A DNA stretch of 38,122 nucleotides from Holdemania massiliensis AP2 (GTDB lineage Bacteria > Bacillota_I > Bacilli_A > Erysipelotrichales > Erysipelotrichaceae): assembly GCF_000327285.1 (NCBI RefSeq), contig NZ_HE998568.1, positions 352,386 to 390,507 of the forward strand, written 5' to 3'. A program made the position numbers and the translations under genes. The notes beneath the pieces were generated by a model. That model had not been told where the DNA came from. It saw only the letters and a list, made by a program, of their open reading frames with translations, and searched no databases. Positions 10,273-17,070 of this stretch are shown here, in pieces (position 1 is the stretch's first letter; each line of letters opens with the position of its first letter).

Positions 10273-10657
10273 TTAATTTTTCCCCATTCTTTCCTGCTTC
10301 AGATTTTAGTTTTTCCAGTTCATCAATCGCTTTTTCTGTGGCTTGATGTTGTAAGGCCTCAGCGATCACACAGACTTGCTTTCCCATTTTTTCATAGGCC
10401 TGTGCTAAGCCTGCGACTTCCTCGTCGCTGCCGTGGTAAGTCTCCTCCGGTTCACTCCATTGCTCGCCGATTGCACTAAGCTGTGCCAGCCAGTCCGGCG
10501 ACTGCGGCTGACCATTTTCAAATAAGGCGGTCAGCTCAGCCTGGCTTTTCTGCAATGTCTGCAGATATTGCTGCTCCGCACTCATTTGCGTTTTTGACTG
10601 ACAACCAGCAAGCAGACTGAGTATCAAAATCAGAAGTAATCCTCGTTTTCCCTGCAT
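10247..10657 (-). CDS. Small lipoprotein upstream of and overlapping the Rhs toxin gene
   Basis: The 136-residue product starts with a basic, hydrophobic signal peptide and a clear lipobox (LLAGC, Cys 19), so it should be lipid-anchored on the outer face of the membrane. The mature part is acidic and helical (many Gln, Glu and Ala), with no domain I recognise. The start is set by AAAGGAG a few bases upstream. Its last 26 bases overlap the start of the Rhs gene, which points to translational coupling and joint function, perhaps anchoring, folding or release of the toxin. That role is inference only. It lies downstream of the AgrD-like gene, after a hairpin at 10687-10707. Confidence 0.85.
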   Translation of the reverse strand: MQGKRGLLLILILSLLAGCQSKTQMSAEQQYLQTLQKSQAELTALFENGQPQSPDWLAQLSAIGEQWSEPEETYHGSDEEVAGLAQAYEKMGKQVCVIAEALQHQATEKAIDELEKLKSEAGKNGEKLNEIVQRWN

Positions 10658-10686
10658 ATCGGTCTCCTTTTGGGCATAATAAAAGC

Positions 10687-10707
10687 GCCTATGAGAAAAT
10701 CATAGGC
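10687..10707 (-). terminator. Hairpin between agrD and the lipoprotein gene: weak terminator or attenuator
   Basis: A perfect 8-bp stem (GCCTATGA/TCATAGGC) with a five-base loop is followed, on the minus strand, by GCTTTTATT. It could end a short agrD transcript while letting a fraction read on into the lipoprotein and toxin genes. No convincing promoter was found between it and the lipoprotein start. Confidence 0.5.
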
Positions 10708-10816
10708 AGAAAGAGAAATGAATTGTTCTGACCTTCAGTGAATGAGAGCGGACTTTTGCGCATTTGCACCGATGATCAATTCCCTGTTCTTTCCCCTGTT
10801 GTTGAAAATTCCCTGA

Positions 10817-10924
10817 TTAGTCTTCTTCCGGCTGATACCAGCCCCATTGTGAAATTGTCAGCTTGCTGATGGCTGCCATTGCTAAAACGAGCATCGCCGC
10901 AGTTTTCCAGAAACGCTGTCTCAT
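10817..10924 (-). CDS. agrD: AgrD-like cyclic autoinducer peptide precursor, 35 aa, with Ser in place of Cys
   Basis: The 35-residue peptide has a basic amphipathic N-terminus (residues 1-21), a short aromatic core (SQWGWY, residues 25-30) and an acidic tail beginning QPEED. This is the layout of AgrD/cyclic lactone autoinducer precursors, which AgrB cuts and cyclises. The start is chosen at 10924 because AAAGGGGAG lies 7 bases upstream; the same frame stays open further up but lacks a ribosome binding site. The residue that normally forms the thiolactone (Cys) is Ser 25, so the predicted pheromone is a true lactone, as in the Ser-containing variants known from Staphylococcus intermedius and the Fsr system of Enterococcus. 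The exact cut sites cannot be read from the sequence. It sits 145 bases downstream of agrB under its own promoter. Confidence 0.85.
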   Translation of the reverse strand: MRQRFWKTAAMLVLAMAAISKLTISQWGWYQPEED

Positions 10925-10958
10925 GCTTTTCTCCCCTTTCTTTCCATTTGATAATTTT

Positions 10959-10986
10959 ATTATAGAAAATTTTACGGAAATGTCTT
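10959..10986 (-). promoter_or_regulatory. Strong sigma-A-type promoter of agrD (and probably the toxin operon)
   Basis: On the minus strand, -35 AAGACA (10981-10986) and a perfect -10 TATAAT (10959-10964) are 16 bases apart, inside an A+T-rich stretch. The weak -35 beside an operator-like repeat fits a promoter that needs an activator. Transcription would begin about 10951, giving a short leader before the agrD start at 10924. Confidence 0.7.
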
Positions 10987-10990
10987 TAGT

Positions 10991-11025
10991 TTGGGAACCA
11001 ATAGGCAGTTTTTGGGAGCGAATAG
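10991..11025 (-). promoter_or_regulatory. Tandem direct repeats, probable LytTR/AgrA operator
   Basis: Two 14-base direct repeats, TTGGGAACCAATAG (10991-11004) and TTGGGAGCGAATAG (11012-11025) as read on the plus strand, match at 12 of 14 positions. They start exactly 21 bases apart, two helical turns. The nearer one ends 4 bases from the agrD -35 box. LytTR response regulators such as AgrA bind direct repeats with this period next to -35. I infer that the AgrA homologue at 12894-13595 binds here. Confidence 0.7.
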
Positions 11026-11069
11026 ACATATTTCGACAAATTTAAGGCTTAGCAGAAAAAAAGACAGTT

Positions 11070-11627
11070 TCACTGCACTGTCTTCTGAGCCAAAGCTAAA
11101 GATATGGCGCTGGCAGTTAGGGAGCAGGCAATAATCCGCCCCATTCCCTGATTGATTGCCAGCAGTTCAATCACTGAGAAAATACCGCAGATACTGGTTA
11201 ATATCCGACTTAACCGTCGGGCTCGCTGACGATCCTGCTCGGTTTTGCGGCGTTTGTAGCGCATGTCAGGAGCCCATTTCCAAATGATGCCCAGGGATAA
11301 GAGATCAAGCAGGACATAAATTCCAGGATTAGGGATGAACTGTGTGAGGGCAATGCATCCGAAACAAACGCTGTGGGTCACAAGCAGACAATGGGAAAAG
11401 CGGTGCAGATGGATTCCACCGGTAAAGGAACGGACTGCCATCAGACTGAGCATAAAAACCAGCATTTCCTGAACACAGTTGAAGACCAAGGCAATACCGG
11501 TCATGCACAGGATCAGAATTCCTTGAATTAATAAATTCTCGATGCCAAAGCGCAGATCATTCTCATTCACGGGTTCGTTCAGCTGTCCGTTGAGCCAGCG
11601 GCCCAGCTTTAAAGAAAAATTACGCAT
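11070..11627 (-). CDS. agrB: AgrB-family membrane peptidase that processes the AgrD pheromone
   Basis: This 185-residue multi-pass membrane protein has the AgrB signature. A Gly-Gly-Ile-His segment puts His 73 seven residues before Cys 80, the same spacing as the His/Cys catalytic pair of AgrB. It is expected to cut the C-terminal tail of AgrD and form the ring while handing the peptide outward. Hydrophobic segments lie near residues 31-50, 53-66, 78-95, 100-115 and 145-180. The start at 11627 is supported by AAGGAGG at 11634-11640, inside the end of the kinase gene. The two genes overlap by 8 bases. A longer open frame upstream of this ATG is only kinase sequence read in another frame. Confidence 0.92.
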   Translation of the reverse strand: MRNFSLKLGRWLNGQLNEPVNENDLRFGIENLLIQGILILCMTGIALVFNCVQEMLVFMLSLMAVRSFTGGIHLHRFSHCLLVTHSVCFGCIALTQFIPNPGIYVLLDLLSLGIIWKWAPDMRYKRRKTEQDRQRARRLSRILTSICGIFSVIELLAINQGMGRIIACSLTASAISLALAQKTVQ

Positions 11628-12897
11628 GTTTTTCCTCCTTCGGCAGTAAAATCCGGACTTCAAAACGGTCTGAAGCCAAGTGAAAATCAAGCTCGCCTTC
11701 AGCCTGCTTCACAATCGTGCGGATACTCTCAATTCCATAACCATGTTCTTCCCAATCTGACTTTGAACTTCGTTTTAGATTGATGCGTAGATTCGGCTTA
11801 ACCGAATTGATCAACGTCAGATAAATTGTCGTTTCATCTTCTTTAAGATAGAGTTTAATTTCTTTCTGCTGTGACAGCTTTGCGGCTTCCACAGCATTGC
11901 TCAGCAGATTGGAAATTAAAATACAGGTATCGACTTCCTTTAACGACCATTGTACGCGGCCGGTTTCCAGATGAAACTGAAGATGGGGCTCACTCTCTAT
12001 CGTTCGATTTAAGAGACTGTCAATGATTGGATCTCCGGTATGTTCCTTCCTTGAGATATCCTCTACCGTTTTCATAGTTGATCGAATGTATTCAAGAGCT
12101 TCCAGGCTGCGTTCCTGTGATAAATATAATTCAAGCAGCCCCAGCAAATGTTTCAGATCATGACGCTGCTTACGGTACTTCTCCTGATTTTCCAAGGTCT
12201 CCGCAAGCCAAACTGCTTTCAGCGTATTGCAATTATGTTCAATCTCAAGCCGTTTCTTACTTTCCCGCATTTGACGATATTGCAAAAACACCCAATTCAT
12301 CAGCACAAAGAATCCAAATAAAGCTGCGCTGAGCGCGGCCGAGAGAATCCGAATCCGCCGGTCATTGAAGGTGCAGCAGATCAGATAATTAAAGAACACG
12401 CAGAGAAACAATAAAAGACAGCTAAACCGAAACATCCAGCTTAAATTTTCATATCGGAGCAATTCCGGTTTCTTCTTCATCAGGACAATCGGCGTCAAAA
12501 TCGCCAGTTTATTAAAATAACCACCCAGCGTTCGCAGCCAGTTCTCCTGCATCAAGACTTCGATCGGGATTTTGGCACCCAGCGTTAAAACCTGAAACGA
12601 AATCACTGAGAGGATTCCTTCTGCGATGTAAAACAACAAAACTAAAATTCCCAGGTTCATGGTTTTCCCTGTGAAGACTAAGCGAATCATGATCATCATA
12701 TTCAAAAACATCAGAAGAACTAGTAAAGTTGGATCAGCCATCCAAAATTCCATCGAATATTCAACAGCGGCAAATCCCAGCAGGGACAAAAGCAGGACTG
12801 GAAGGGAAACCCGCAGGGCAAAAAATTTCTGCACTAATAGGGTGACACTGAGCATTTCAAGCAGGCAAAAACTGAATTCGATCACAAATGCATTCAT
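11620..12897 (-). CDS. agrC: AgrC-like sensor histidine kinase
   Basis: The 425-residue protein has an N-terminal sensor of about six or seven membrane segments (residues 1-205), a short coiled linker, and a cytoplasmic kinase of the AgrC/GHKL type. The phospho-acceptor is His 246 in RHDLKH. The N-box is at residues 330-338 (NLLSNAVEA) and the G-box at 385-392 (HGYGIESI). It should sense the processed AgrD peptide and phosphorylate the response regulator encoded just upstream. Its ATG overlaps the TGA of the regulator gene (ATGA, 12894-12897), a tight two-component pair. There are no frame breaks or missing key residues. Confidence 0.93.
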   Translation of the reverse strand: MNAFVIEFSFCLLEMLSVTLLVQKFFALRVSLPVLLLSLLGFAAVEYSMEFWMADPTLLVLLMFLNMMIMIRLVFTGKTMNLGILVLLFYIAEGILSVISFQVLTLGAKIPIEVLMQENWLRTLGGYFNKLAILTPIVLMKKKPELLRYENLSWMFRFSCLLLFLCVFFNYLICCTFNDRRIRILSAALSAALFGFFVLMNWVFLQYRQMRESKKRLEIEHNCNTLKAVWLAETLENQEKYRKQRHDLKHLLGLLELYLSQERSLEALEYIRSTMKTVEDISRKEHTGDPIIDSLLNRTIESEPHLQFHLETGRVQWSLKEVDTCILISNLLSNAVEAAKLSQQKEIKLYLKEDETTIYLTLINSVKPNLRINLKRSSKSDWEEHGYGIESIRTIVKQAEGELDFHLASDRFEVRILLPKEEKHA

Positions 12898-13595
12898 ACC
12901 ATCACCTTATAATCTGAAAAGCGCCGAAGAACCTCTGCCTTCTGATACTTGCTGATCATTAAAGGCTGACTCAGTCCGCGGATAAACAAGGTATTGGCTT
13001 TGATTTTTTCCACATTCATTAGGTTCACGACTTCCGATCGATTAATCTGAACCAAATATTCACGCATTGCCAGCACACAGACAGCATCGTTTAAAACACG
13101 TCCGCGCAATTCATATTTTATCCCGCCCTGCAATGTCAGTGTTACCTTGCGGTTAAAACAGCTGAGCATTAAAATCTGATCGCGGCGAATTGAGATTTTG
13201 CCTTGTGTCGTTTCCACTGTCACCTGACGATAGGCAATTTCCTCGTTGATTTTAATGATCATTCCCGCCAGCTGTTCCTGGAGTTTTGACTTGACAAGAA
13301 AGCCGATCACATGAAAACCGAACGCTTCCGCCATATAGTGTTCCTCGGCTGTAACATAAACAATCAAGGGGGAAACTGGCTGTTCCCGCAAAGCTTTCGC
13401 CACAGAAAAACCATTAATATTCGGCATTTCAATGTCCAAGAATAAAACATCAGAAGCAATTTGACCGAGTGTGGCGATCAATTTCTGCGGATCATTATAC
13501 GTCTTAATTTCACCAAATAGCTGAGTCTTTTCCAGTTCGCCTGACATCATTTCAAGAAATTCCAGATCATCATCTACAATTGCTGCTTTTATCAT
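12894..13595 (-). CDS. agrA: AgrA-like response regulator, receiver plus LytTR DNA-binding domain
   Basis: The 233-residue regulator has a receiver domain (about 1-120) with acidic residues Asp 8-10 and phospho-acceptor Asp 54 in FLDIEMP. A LytTR domain (about 135-232) includes a typical segment with EYLVQINRSEVVN. The start at 13595 follows AAGGGAGG by 8 bases; an ATG 33 bases upstream has no such site. It is the first gene of agrA-agrC-agrB, an order unlike the staphylococcal agrBDCA. Its likely target is the direct repeat pair before agrD. No other tandem site of this sequence was noticed in the intergenic regions of the window. Confidence 0.93.
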   Translation of the reverse strand: MIKAAIVDDDLEFLEMMSGELEKTQLFGEIKTYNDPQKLIATLGQIASDVLFLDIEMPNINGFSVAKALREQPVSPLIVYVTAEEHYMAEAFGFHVIGFLVKSKLQEQLAGMIIKINEEIAYRQVTVETTQGKISIRRDQILMLSCFNRKVTLTLQGGIKYELRGRVLNDAVCVLAMREYLVQINRSEVVNLMNVEKIKANTLFIRGLSQPLMISKYQKAEVLRRFSDYKVMV

Positions 13596-13660
13596 GATTA
13601 ACGCCTCCCTTAGGTCGTCATACTCCATCCTTATTTATAACACAAACGCTGAGCGACTAC

Positions 13661-13703
13661 AAAAAAAGCCGGGCTGTCAAAATGTGAAATCCAACAGCCC
13701 AGC
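13661..13703 (-). terminator. Intrinsic terminator between the EEP lipoprotein gene and agrA
   Basis: On the minus strand, GCTGGGCTGT and ACAGCCCGGC form a 10-bp stem (one G-T pair) followed by seven T. It lies 14 bases after the stop of the upstream gene and insulates the agr operon from it. Confidence 0.88.
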
Positions 13704-13716
13704 CTAAGCCTTCATT

Positions 13717-15693
13717 CTATTCTTCCACTGTGACTAACAGAGATGACTCCACGCGCAGTTCACTGCCGCTGCACAATCCAATATAGGCCTTGCCCGGCTT
13801 CACTGCGGTGACCTGACCTTGTTCATCAACAACTGCGACCCGTTCATCCGAGGAAAACCAATGCAGTGTGACATCGCTTGCCGCCTCCGGCAATCTCTCA
13901 CCCGTCACCGTTGTCTTTTCTCCGGCTTTCAAAGCTGCAGCTTCCGTCTTCAGGAAAATGTTTTCTGTCGGCACCGCTTCCCGAATCTGAACGTCATCCA
14001 GCCACAATGTCCCTTCAGCACCGCTCAGCCTGAAGCTGAGATCCAATGAGTCCGCAGAATAGGCTGTGACAAAGTTTAAACTGTAAACCGCCCACTCCTC
14101 GCTCATGCACAGATTATCGTTGAGTGTAACCTGATGCGTTGAAATGGATTCGCCGTTAGCCGTCTTCTGCGTCATTTCAATCGTGAAGTCAGTGCTGCTC
14201 AGCTGCTGCGCTCTGTGATCGAAAACAAGCTGATATGTTGTATTCGGCTTCACCGCGGCAGAGGTGCTCAGAACTCCATCAATGCCTGATCTGATTCCTG
14301 ATTGGGTGAGCATCAGGGACGAACTGCCCGCTGTTTTTGCAGCAGTGTCTGCACTTAAAACAAATGCAGCCGATCCGCTGTGTTCCTCCGCCTGCACTAC
14401 CGTCCAGTTCCAGCCTTCCGGCTGATTCCCATTCCAAACTTCAAAACTGCCCTGCGGCAAACGATTGGCAGAATCAATCTGCGGTGACAATGGATCCCCA
14501 AAAATCTGAATTTCAGTGATTTCATAACCTTGGTTCGCGGCCTTTTTCCCCGACAGCTCCAAGCGGACAAACTTGACTGGCTGGTTATTCACCGCAATGG
14601 CATCGCTGTCTTTCACATCCTGAATTTCAGCAAGAGTTTGATAGCTTTCGCCGTCCAGAGAGCCGGAAACTAGATACTGTTTGGCTTTCACTGTATCCCA
14701 CAGCACATGGATCTGATCAACTGCGTACACCCGATCCAGTTCAATCGTAATGAATTGCTGATCCGCAGCATCGGACACCCACGGTGTTTTCGTGTCATAG
14801 TCCACAAGCAAATACGGAGAGATTTCTTCATTCAAAGAAGAAACGATGACATTTTGCCCCAGCGCCCGATTGTCAGAATTGGCAAGGCCTTCCACTTCAC
14901 CCAGCAATTCAAATTCCGCATAGAACAGATCATGATCAGACAGATCACTTTCAACCCGCTGAATATCTGTGATCCGCATATTCTTTGTACATAAGACATT
15001 GTCTATCGTAAAAACATTCATGGACGGATCATCCGCTTCCCGATAGGTATCATACCACATGGACTTATATCCATTCGCTACGTTGAAGTTATCCAGAAAC
15101 ATCGAATATTCATATTCATGCTGATCGGTATTGAAATCTCCGGTAATCACTTTGTACTCCATCGGATCAGCATTGACCCGCTGAATGACCTGTGCAATCT
15201 GACGGCGGCGCAGATCAAGATTTTCCCAGCTTAGATGCGTATTGTATAACGCGATCTGGACTCCGTCTTTCTCGATGACCACCCGTTCCAACGTCTTTGT
15301 TGCCCGACTGCCGGTACTTTCTAACGGAATGGAACTAACCTGCAGCAGCTCGTGCTGACTCACGATGCCAATTCCAAAGGCCCCATCCGCAAAATCCCGA
15401 CCTTTGGCAAAATGAACGTAAGGAACGTCATCATTCACAAAAGCCTGAGCCAGATCCTGTGAATTCCGGTTGTTCTGCACATCCACTTCCTGAATTCCAA
15501 CAGCGTCAAGACGGTGCTTGGCCAGCACAGCCGCCATGGCCTGCGGATCCGGATGTTTTTGGGAAGCGATGTTCCATGTTCCAATCCGCAGCGTTACAGG
15601 ACCGCTGCCCGAAGATGAATCCGGTACCGGGCTGCAGCCTGTGATCATGCCAAGGACAGCAAAGCTGATTAGTATTTTTTTTAACTTATTCAT
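13717..15693 (-). CDS. Surface lipoprotein: EEP-family phosphodiesterase with F5/8 and carbohydrate-binding-like domains
   Basis: The 658-residue lipoprotein starts at 15693 behind GGAGGAATGT, and has a signal peptide with a lipobox (GMITGC). Residues about 30-265 form an endonuclease/exonuclease/phosphatase fold with the expected motifs: WNIA, IQEVD, YNTHLSW, TGDFN and a final SDHD. Next come an F5/8 (discoidin)-like domain (about 275-410), a carbohydrate-binding-like jelly roll (about 420-575) and a C-terminal Big2-like module (about 580-655). Metal-dependent cleavage of phosphodiesters (DNA, RNA, phospholipid or phosphosugar) at the cell surface is expected, but the substrate cannot be told. 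It has its own promoter and terminator, and is divergent from a LysR regulator. A 12-codon longer start exists without a ribosome binding site. Confidence 0.88.
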   Translation of the reverse strand: MNKLKKILISFAVLGMITGCSPVPDSSSGSGPVTLRIGTWNIASQKHPDPQAMAAVLAKHRLDAVGIQEVDVQNNRNSQDLAQAFVNDDVPYVHFAKGRDFADGAFGIGIVSQHELLQVSSIPLESTGSRATKTLERVVIEKDGVQIALYNTHLSWENLDLRRRQIAQVIQRVNADPMEYKVITGDFNTDQHEYEYSMFLDNFNVANGYKSMWYDTYREADDPSMNVFTIDNVLCTKNMRITDIQRVESDLSDHDLFYAEFELLGEVEGLANSDNRALGQNVIVSSLNEEISPYLLVDYDTKTPWVSDAADQQFITIELDRVYAVDQIHVLWDTVKAKQYLVSGSLDGESYQTLAEIQDVKDSDAIAVNNQPVKFVRLELSGKKAANQGYEITEIQIFGDPLSPQIDSANRLPQGSFEVWNGNQPEGWNWTVVQAEEHSGSAAFVLSADTAAKTAGSSSLMLTQSGIRSGIDGVLSTSAAVKPNTTYQLVFDHRAQQLSSTDFTIEMTQKTANGESISTHQVTLNDNLCMSEEWAVYSLNFVTAYSADSLDLSFRLSGAEGTLWLDDVQIREAVPTENIFLKTEAAALKAGEKTTVTGERLPEAASDVTLHWFSSDERVAVVDEQGQVTAVKPGKAYIGLCSGSELRVESSLLVTVEE

Positions 15694-15742
15694 ACATTCC
15701 TCCGGGTATTCTTTTGATTGAGATTTCATTTTTCTTAACTAT

Positions 15743-15771
15743 AGTGTACCCATGTTCCGCGGTCTTGTCCA
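15743..15771 (-). promoter_or_regulatory. Promoter of the EEP lipoprotein gene
   Basis: On the minus strand, -35 TGGACA (15766-15771) and -10 TACACT (15743-15748) are 17 bases apart. The predicted start of transcription is about 43 bases before the ATG at 15693. Confidence 0.5.
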
Positions 15772-15809
15772 TGTATGATTTCTTTCTATAAGTTGATTTT
15801 CATGATCCA

Positions 15810-15826
15810 TAAATTCATCTTATGAT
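15810..15826 (+). promoter_or_regulatory. LysR-type dyad (T-N11-A box) in the divergent promoter region
   Basis: CATAAATTCATCTTATG is a perfect interrupted dyad (CATAA-N7-TTATG) containing the T-N11-A spacing of LysR-family boxes. It lies directly before a TATAAT (15828-15833) that could be the -10 of the LysR gene, so autoregulation is likely. It is also about 40 bases upstream of the -35 of the divergent lipoprotein gene, which may be the target. Confidence 0.5.
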
Positions 15827-15853
15827 ATAATAAAACCAGAATCGAGGGATAGT

Positions 15854-16759
15854 ATGCTGGATTATCGCCTAAAGACCTTTCTGCTTCTCAGCAAAACGCT
15901 GAATTACACGAAAACAGCCCAGCAGCTGCATATGAGCCAACCCGCCGTTTCGCAGCATATCCGCTACCTGGAACAAACCTACAACATCAAGCTGTTTGAG
16001 TATTATAATCGCCGGCTGCAGCTGACGGAAATGGGACAGCGGTTTTATCAGCAGGTTCTGGCGCTGGAAGTGCAGAGTCAGGATATCATCGAACGGCTGC
16101 GGCAGGAACAGGAAAACCGTCGTTTACTGCGGTTTGACTGTACCTTCACTTTTGGCGAATACATCATGCCGCCACTGATCTGCCGGTGGATGAAAGAAAA
16201 TCCAAACACCGAGCTGTGCATGCGGATTCTGGGAACTGCCGCTTGCCTGGAAGCGCTGGATCAGGGAGAAATTGATTTCGCTTTGGTTGAGGGATTCTTT
16301 GATAAAGCGGTCTATGAAAGCCGGCTGGTGAAAATGACCCACATGGGTCTGGTTGTTCCCGTAGGCCATCCGCTGACGCAGAAAAAAGAGGTTATGCTGA
16401 ATGACCTGATTGCTTATCCGCTGGTTGTGCGTCAAAAGGAATCGCGGATGCGCGGAATTCTGCCGACTGGGTTGGCTGAACACAATTTATCCTATGAGAG
16501 CTTTGCCGGAATGGTTCAGTGCGGAAGCATGAATGTCATGAAGACGTTGATTAAAAATGGATGCGGAATCGGTTTTCTGCATGAAGATATCATTCATGCT
16601 GATCTGGTTGAAGGAACCCTGGTGGAAATTCCGGTTGTCGATTTTGTTTTGAAGCGGGAGCTGAACATGGTTTACCTGCCGCATCATCAAGATCCGGCGC
16701 TATTAGATCAGATCTATCAGGATTTGTGTGAACATCTGCGGCAGCTGGGGACAGATTAA
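15854..16759 (+). CDS. LysR-family transcriptional regulator
   Basis: This 301-residue regulator has an N-terminal winged helix-turn-helix (residues 1-60, with TKTAQQLHMSQPAVSQHIRY covering the recognition helix). A periplasmic-binding-protein-like effector domain occupies about 90-295. The start at 15854 follows GAGGGA. It is divergent from the surface phosphodiesterase gene and shares a 160-base control region with it, which includes a LysR-type dyad. The effector cannot be predicted. A weak hairpin follows the stop. Confidence 0.92.
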   Translation: MLDYRLKTFLLLSKTLNYTKTAQQLHMSQPAVSQHIRYLEQTYNIKLFEYYNRRLQLTEMGQRFYQQVLALEVQSQDIIERLRQEQENRRLLRFDCTFTFGEYIMPPLICRWMKENPNTELCMRILGTAACLEALDQGEIDFALVEGFFDKAVYESRLVKMTHMGLVVPVGHPLTQKKEVMLNDLIAYPLVVRQKESRMRGILPTGLAEHNLSYESFAGMVQCGSMNVMKTLIKNGCGIGFLHEDIIHADLVEGTLVEIPVVDFVLKRELNMVYLPHHQDPALLDQIYQDLCEHLRQLGTD

Positions 16760-16793
16760 TCCGCCTTCTAAGCAGAAATCATAGAAGACGGAT
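16759..16793 (+). terminator. Weak hairpin after the LysR gene
   Basis: ATCCGCCTTCTA and TAGAAGACGGAT form a 12-bp stem with one C-A mismatch and an 11-base loop. What follows is GATGGATTATTT, so the U tract is poor. Confidence 0.45.
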
Positions 16794-17070
16794 GATGGAT
16801 TATTTATGCGTAAAATTCTATTTCTATTCTTGTTTATGTTGTGATTGGGCAGATGTTCTTTAAGCAGAACGATGTGTCATCCGCTTCGCTTGATCCCAAA
16901 ACGAAGAGATTTCCTTACGTGTGTCATCAAGGGTATTATACCTTTCCAGCCTCTGCGGCTGATGCAATGGATATACGCACAGGATGGTTCGCGAAAGATT
17001 GCCGAAACCTTCTTCTTACGGACAACGAAAGCCTGAGAATACGATCATCACCGAAACATAGTCAATGAAT
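16794..17070. other. Gene-poor stretch between convergent genes
   Basis: Together with the hairpin before it, this is a stretch of about 300 bases with no credible gene. Two short overlapping open frames on the plus strand (from 16841 and 16845) lack a ribosome binding site and match nothing I know. I see no terminator with a clear U tract for the GH13 gene that ends at 17071. Confidence 0.5.

Noticed and set aside
10658-10816. Second LytTR-type site between agrD and the lipoprotein
   Set aside because: CAGGGAATT occurs twice here, but 29 bases apart, which is the wrong period for LytTR, and no promoter adjoins it.
16841-17068. Two overlapping short frames between the LysR and GH13 genes
   Set aside because: There is no ribosome binding site and no recognisable family. 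I considered a gene remnant but could not support it.
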